DNA of 64,000 nucleotides from Bacteroides propionicigenes (GTDB lineage: Bacteria; Bacteroidota; Bacteroidia; Bacteroidales; Bacteroidaceae). The notes beneath the pieces are model-generated. The model was not told where the DNA came from. It saw only the letters and a program-made list of their open reading frames with translations, and did not search any database. This document shows, in pieces, positions 60,264 to 64,000 of this stretch (the stretch's first letter is position 1; every line of letters starts with the position of its first letter). The stretch covers positions 62,001 to 126,000 of the forward strand of contig NZ_JAHBBW010000001.1 of the NCBI RefSeq assembly GCF_018390535.1, given 5' to 3'. Both the position numbers and the translations under genes were made by a program.

Positions 60264-63200
60264 CTATCTATGCTGGCTCATATACTCTTTCGGTGACATT
60301 CCGTATTTCTCACGGAAAGAACTGGAAAAATGAGACAGATTAGTATATCCTGTAGCATAAGCAATCTCCGAAATAGTAAGCTTTTGGTCTTGTGCCAATA
60401 GAGCGGCCGCCTGCTGTAAACGTATATTCTTAATAAAATCGCGGGTAGAAAGATTGGTCAGTTCCTTCAACTTACGATGCACGTGTACACGGCTTAATCC
60501 TACTTCGGAAGCAAGCATTTCAACGTTCAGCGCAGGGTCGTCCAAATGCTCGTTCACCACCTTCATAATCTTACCCATCAATATCTCGTCACTGGACTTC
60601 ATGGTGATTTTTTCCATCTTATCCTCTTGCTGCTGTGCCCCGCTGAATTTATTACGCAATAATTTGCGGTTGGCAATCAGATTGGCGATAGTCTTTCTCA
60701 ATAACTCTGTATTGAATGGCTTCACCATATAAGCATCTGCCCCTGTTTCCATTCCTTCCAACGTATCTTCCGGCTTGGATTTGGCTGTCAGTAAGATTAC
60801 GGGGACATGGTTCACGTTCGTGTTCAACTTTATCTTGCGACACAGAGTCAACCCGTCCATTTCAGGCATCATAACGTCCGAAATAACCAAGTCGGGGGTA
60901 TCACGCAGAACCAAATCATACGCTTCCTTACCGTTACTGCAAGTTTCGACTTTATACTCATCTGATAATTCTGCTTTCAGGTATGCCTTAATCTCGTCCT
61001 CGTCTTCCACAACCAATACCCGCAAGCGTGTCTTTGCCTTAATAGCGGCCTTAGGCTCTTCCTCTTCTTCTATTAACTCTTCTTCCAGTTTCGCTAAAAC
61101 AGGTTTATCTACAGTGTGGTATATCACGTTTTCCGCATCCACCGTTTCCAACTCATCGGTACGCAAGTGAGCCGACCCTAATGGTATGCGTATGATAAAG
61201 CGGCTGCCGGGAGCATCCTCTCTATTTTCTGCAAGTATTTCGCCATGATGCAATTGAACCAACGAACGGGATAAATGCAAACCAATACCGGTACCAAAAT
61301 TAGACTTCGTTACATCATTATCTATCTGATAGAAGCGTTCGAAGATTCGTTCTATCTTATTTCGGTCAATACCGATGCCACTATCTGTTATGGCAATCTC
61401 AAAGTACTCGCGTAGTGCGTCCTTACGCGCCATGTCATGACCGGTTGCCAGACTGACCTGTATCTCGCCCTCTTCCGGAGTATATTTAAAAGCATTAGAT
61501 AGAATATTCATCAGTACTTTATCAAAATTATTCAAGTCTATCCATACCTTCAGTTGAGGCATCATATGCTCAAAAGTAAAATGAATATTCTTTTTACGCG
61601 CCATATACTCAAATGTCTGCATCAGGTCATCGATGAATCCCACCATATCGGTCTCACGAAATTTCAGAAACATCTGCCCTTTGTCTAACTTACGGATATC
61701 CATCAACTGATTAATCAGCCGAAGGATGCGCTGAGAATTACGATAAATCATTAAGTATGTCTTATGTAACTCTGAGTCTTTCTTATCCGCCAACAATTTT
61801 TCCAGAGGATTAATAATAAGCGTCATAGGAGTTCTTATCTCATGAGAAATGTTGATAAAGAACTGTAACTTCGCTTCATTGAGCTGCTCTGCATGTTCAC
61901 GCTTCATGATTTCACGACGATGCCGCATACGCGATAAGATATAGTTGACAATACCCAACACCAACAATCCAAACAAAGCTGCATAAAAACAATACGCCCA
62001 CCATGTTTGATACCAGGGAGGGGTTATCAGAATCTTGATTGTACGCACTTCCGAGTAATTGCCATAATTAAGTGCGCGTACCCGGAAAGTATATTTACCG
62101 GGCGGCAAATTATTATAGGTCACACGATTTACTCCCGGTTCTGTACTAAGCCACTGAGAGCCTAATTCATCAATTTTATATTGGTAAGATATCTGCTCAG
62201 GGTTGTTGTACTGCAATGTGGAAAAGATAATGCTGAATGTATTATCCAAATAAGACAACCGGAACAGATTGGCTTCTTGCACCGATGTATGGATTATGGG
62301 GTCTCCGTTTGAAAGACTGTTTTTATGTATCGGCTGATTAAATACGTAAAAGTCCGTTATCCATACATTCGTTTCTTTGGAGGTATTTCCTATGCTTCCG
62401 GGAGAGAAACAAGTGATACCGTTGATACCACCAAAATATATCTTTCCATTCTTGTCCGTATAGAAAGCGCCGTGCATAAATTCATTGCCCTGCAAACCAT
62501 CTCCCGAATAGTAATTAATAAAACGGTTATTTTGTACATCATACCGGCTGATTCCCATATAAGTGCTAATCCAAATATCATGCCGGAAGTCTTCACTAAG
62601 CCCGCATATCACATTGTTTGGCAATCCGTTTGCCATTGCAAACCTTTCCAACTCATTCGTTGTCTTATCAAAACTGTACAACCCATCCGTAGTACCGGCC
62701 CAAATCTTACCCGAATGGTCCTCTTGAATAACATACCCCACACATCCGGAAATCAAAGTGTTGACCTTTTTATAATTAATAAAACTCTCCGTTGACGGAT
62801 TAAAACAACTTACTCCTTTATAATGTCCCAACCATATCAGCCCTTCACTATCACAAAATATATAATTCACCCAATCGTTGACAAGCTCATTCCGCTTCAA
62901 GTCATCGGTTTCATCTTTAGAAGATTCATAATGTTTTAACTTTCCGGTCTTCAAGTTATATTGATAAAAGCCGGAACCTAATGTCCCGATATATAGATTC
63001 TTCTGTTTGTCTTCAGTTATCGAAAATATTTTTTCATTATCAATAGGTAAAGAATAGTCACATTCTCCGGTTTTCCGATTAAACCTTGCAACTCCCCGCG
63101 TATAAGAACCAAGCCATAAGTTCTTATCCGTATCCTCATAAATACACATTATCGTATTAGCAACAGAATGGGCGGAACTCCCCGGCTGATAGTGTCTCAA

Positions 63201-64000
63201 CCTCTTCCCGTTTGCATCCAACTCGTATATACCTTCATTATCTGCACCAACCCATAAATGACCGTTACTGTCTTGAAAAATAGACATAACACAGCCTTGT
63301 CCTATAGGATTATAGTAAATAGACTTGCTACCATAATATTCAAAAGGATTATCTTGTTTCGGTATCAAGACTACCCCTTTTTGAAATAGCCCTAACCACA
63401 AATTCTTATCCTTATCTTCCAACACTGTATGAATCTTTCCTTCCGAAAAGTCCATTGGGGCAGAATTAATAGTATAGTCTTCCAACTGTTCTTTTGCAGA
63501 ATTATACATTTTCAGTCCCTGCCCGTCAGTACCAACCAGCAATTGCCCGCTCACCAATGACATACAATAAACGGACAGTGGACCGTCTCCTGTATAAGGA
63601 ACCGGAATAAAGTTGTTTTCCTGCCTATTGTAACGTGACAGACCTTGCTTCTGAGTCCCTACAAAAAGATTCCCTTCCTTATCTTCTATTATGGCGGCAA
63701 CATTATTGTCATTGAGGGTTGGATATTTAAATACACGCACTTCTTTCGTTGCAGGCATATAACAAATCAGGCCGTTTCCATACGTTCCTATCCAAATATT
63801 ATAATAAGAATCTTCATAAAAACAAGATTGAAAATTGTAATTCGACTGCTTTAAAAGATTATCTACAGAAACTGCCTGCTTTTGCTGTTCATCCAAACGA
63901 AACATTCCCTGCCCGGTAGTTGTCATCCAGATTTCTCCATTATGCAATTCCTGCATCTGCGTTATATGTGGAAAAACCCGCTTACCCGCACGAAACATTG
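60264..64000 (-). CDS. Hybrid two-component sensor/regulator (HTCS), N-terminus cut by window edge
   Basis: At least 1244 residues are visible; the signal peptide and first propeller blades are outside the window. The periplasmic part has two-bladed-propeller repeats (IWIGTYGNGLICY, LWVGADNEGIYELD and similar) and a Y_Y_Y domain (YQYKIDELGSQWLS, LPPGKYTFRVRAL). One membrane helix follows (near residue 669), then a histidine kinase with INISHEIRTPMT (His near 718) and ATPase GTGIGLHLSRSLVQLHHG. A receiver carries the phospho-acceptor in LVISDVMMPEMDG (near 1039), and an AraC HTH ends it (PALNVEMLASEVGLSRVHVHRKL; ISEIAYATGYTNLSHFSSSFREKYG). It senses an oligosaccharide and probably activates the two genes downstream. 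Confidence 0.95.
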   Translation of the reverse strand, partial: MFRAGKRVFPHITQMQELHNGEIWMTTTGQGMFRLDEQQKQAVSVDNLLKQSNYNFQSCFYEDSYYNIWIGTYGNGLICYMPATKEVRVFKYPTLNDNNVAAIIEDKEGNLFVGTQKQGLSRYNRQENNFIPVPYTGDGPLSVYCMSLVSGQLLVGTDGQGLKMYNSAKEQLEDYTINSAPMDFSEGKIHTVLEDKDKNLWLGLFQKGVVLIPKQDNPFEYYGSKSIYYNPIGQGCVMSIFQDSNGHLWVGADNEGIYELDANGKRLRHYQPGSSAHSVANTIMCIYEDTDKNLWLGSYTRGVARFNRKTGECDYSLPIDNEKIFSITEDKQKNLYIGTLGSGFYQYNLKTGKLKHYESSKDETDDLKRNELVNDWVNYIFCDSEGLIWLGHYKGVSCFNPSTESFINYKKVNTLISGCVGYVIQEDHSGKIWAGTTDGLYSFDKTTNELERFAMANGLPNNVICGLSEDFRHDIWISTYMGISRYDVQNNRFINYYSGDGLQGNEFMHGAFYTDKNGKIYFGGINGITCFSPGSIGNTSKETNVWITDFYVFNQPIHKNSLSNGDPIIHTSVQEANLFRLSYLDNTFSIIFSTLQYNNPEQISYQYKIDELGSQWLSTEPGVNRVTYNNLPPGKYTFRVRALNYGNYSEVRTIKILITPPWYQTWWAYCFYAALFGLLVLGIVNYILSRMRHRREIMKREHAEQLNEAKLQFFINISHEIRTPMTLIINPLEKLLADKKDSELHKTYLMIYRNSQRILRLINQLMDIRKLDKGQMFLKFRETDMVGFIDDLMQTFEYMARKKNIHFTFEHMMPQLKVWIDLNNFDKVLMNILSNAFKYTPEEGEIQVSLATGHDMARKDALREYFEIAITDSGIGIDRNKIERIFERFYQIDNDVTKSNFGTGIGLHLSRSLVQLHHGEILAENREDAPGSRFIIRIPLGSAHLRTDELETVDAENVIYHTVDKPVLAKLEEELIEEEEEPKAAIKAKTRLRVLVVEDEDEIKAYLKAELSDEYKVETCSNGKEAYDLVLRDTPDLVISDVMMPEMDGLTLCRKIKLNTNVNHVPVILLTAKSKPEDTLEGMETGADAYMVKPFNTELLRKTIANLIANRKLLRNKFSGAQQQEDKMEKITMKSSDEILMGKIMKVVNEHLDDPALNVEMLASEVGLSRVHVHRKLKELTNLSTRDFIKNIRLQQAAALLAQDQKLTISEIAYATGYTNLSHFSSSFREKYGMSPKEYMSQHR

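Noticed and set aside
1..64000. tRNA, rRNA or known riboswitch genes
   Set aside because: No cloverleaf-like or conserved aptamer sequence was recognised by eye in any gap. A covariance-model scan would be needed to exclude short ones.

Overview
The window is chromosomal DNA from a gut-type Bacteroides (phylum Bacteroidota). The evidence is a recurring TAnnTTTG promoter -7 box, weak or absent Shine-Dalgarno sequences, many Bacteroides-typical families (DUF4831, DUF4837, DUF4836, DUF5686, DUF6340, DUF3810, DUF4105, DUF5063), a type III glutamine synthetase, and a hybrid two-component sensor (HTCS) beside polysaccharide-degrading enzymes. The species cannot be fixed by eye. No tRNA, rRNA, CRISPR array, transposase or phage gene was seen.

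Layout. 1-2250 (+): the C-terminal part of a GH3 beta-glucosidase (cut by the left edge) and a DUF4831 protein. 2285-4308 (-): an MFS transporter with a small PqqD-like protein. 4588-10815 (-): rlmN, then DUF4837, pdxA, a sigma-54 activator without a sensor domain, lptE, a TPR protein and secG, ending in a strong terminator. 10969-18470 (-): coaX, an outer-membrane protein, a TPR protein, lptC, a CNNM/CBS protein and a PpiD-like foldase. 18471-19114 is a 644-bp intergenic region with phased repeats and a palindromic element. 19115-27120 (+): DUF4105 protein, a probable pseudo-alkaline-phosphatase, secA, DUF6340 lipoprotein and a small acidic protein. 27199-29901 (-): valS. 30208-32142 (+): DUF3810 putative metalloprotease and mazG. 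32207-39842 (-): an ECF sigma operon, rnz, rpsA, a type II pantothenate kinase and DUF5686. 40089-43153 (+): glnN and a Crp/Fnr regulator. 43254-47387 (-): ftsK, a LolA-like protein and trxB. 47498-55737 (+): DUF5063, a DEDD exonuclease, an RlmI-like methyltransferase, a candidate sRNA, nupG, a DUF151 nuclease, rsmE, DUF4836 and an ABC transporter pair. 56010-64000 (-): HTCS (cut by the right edge), a heparinase II/III-like protein and a GH28-like beta-helix protein, forming a small polysaccharide-utilisation locus.

Most genes are core housekeeping for envelope biogenesis (Sec export, LPS transport, lipoprotein handling, periplasmic folding), cofactors (PLP, CoA), translation and nitrogen assimilation. 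The accessory part is the right-hand carbohydrate locus. The most unusual content is intergenic: two arrays with a 22-bp period built from 11-bp half units (30053-30179 and 55848-55990), a palindromic element present as two near-identical copies plus one degenerate relative, three octamers spaced exactly 21 bp upstream of coaX, and a three-box element at the glnN promoter.
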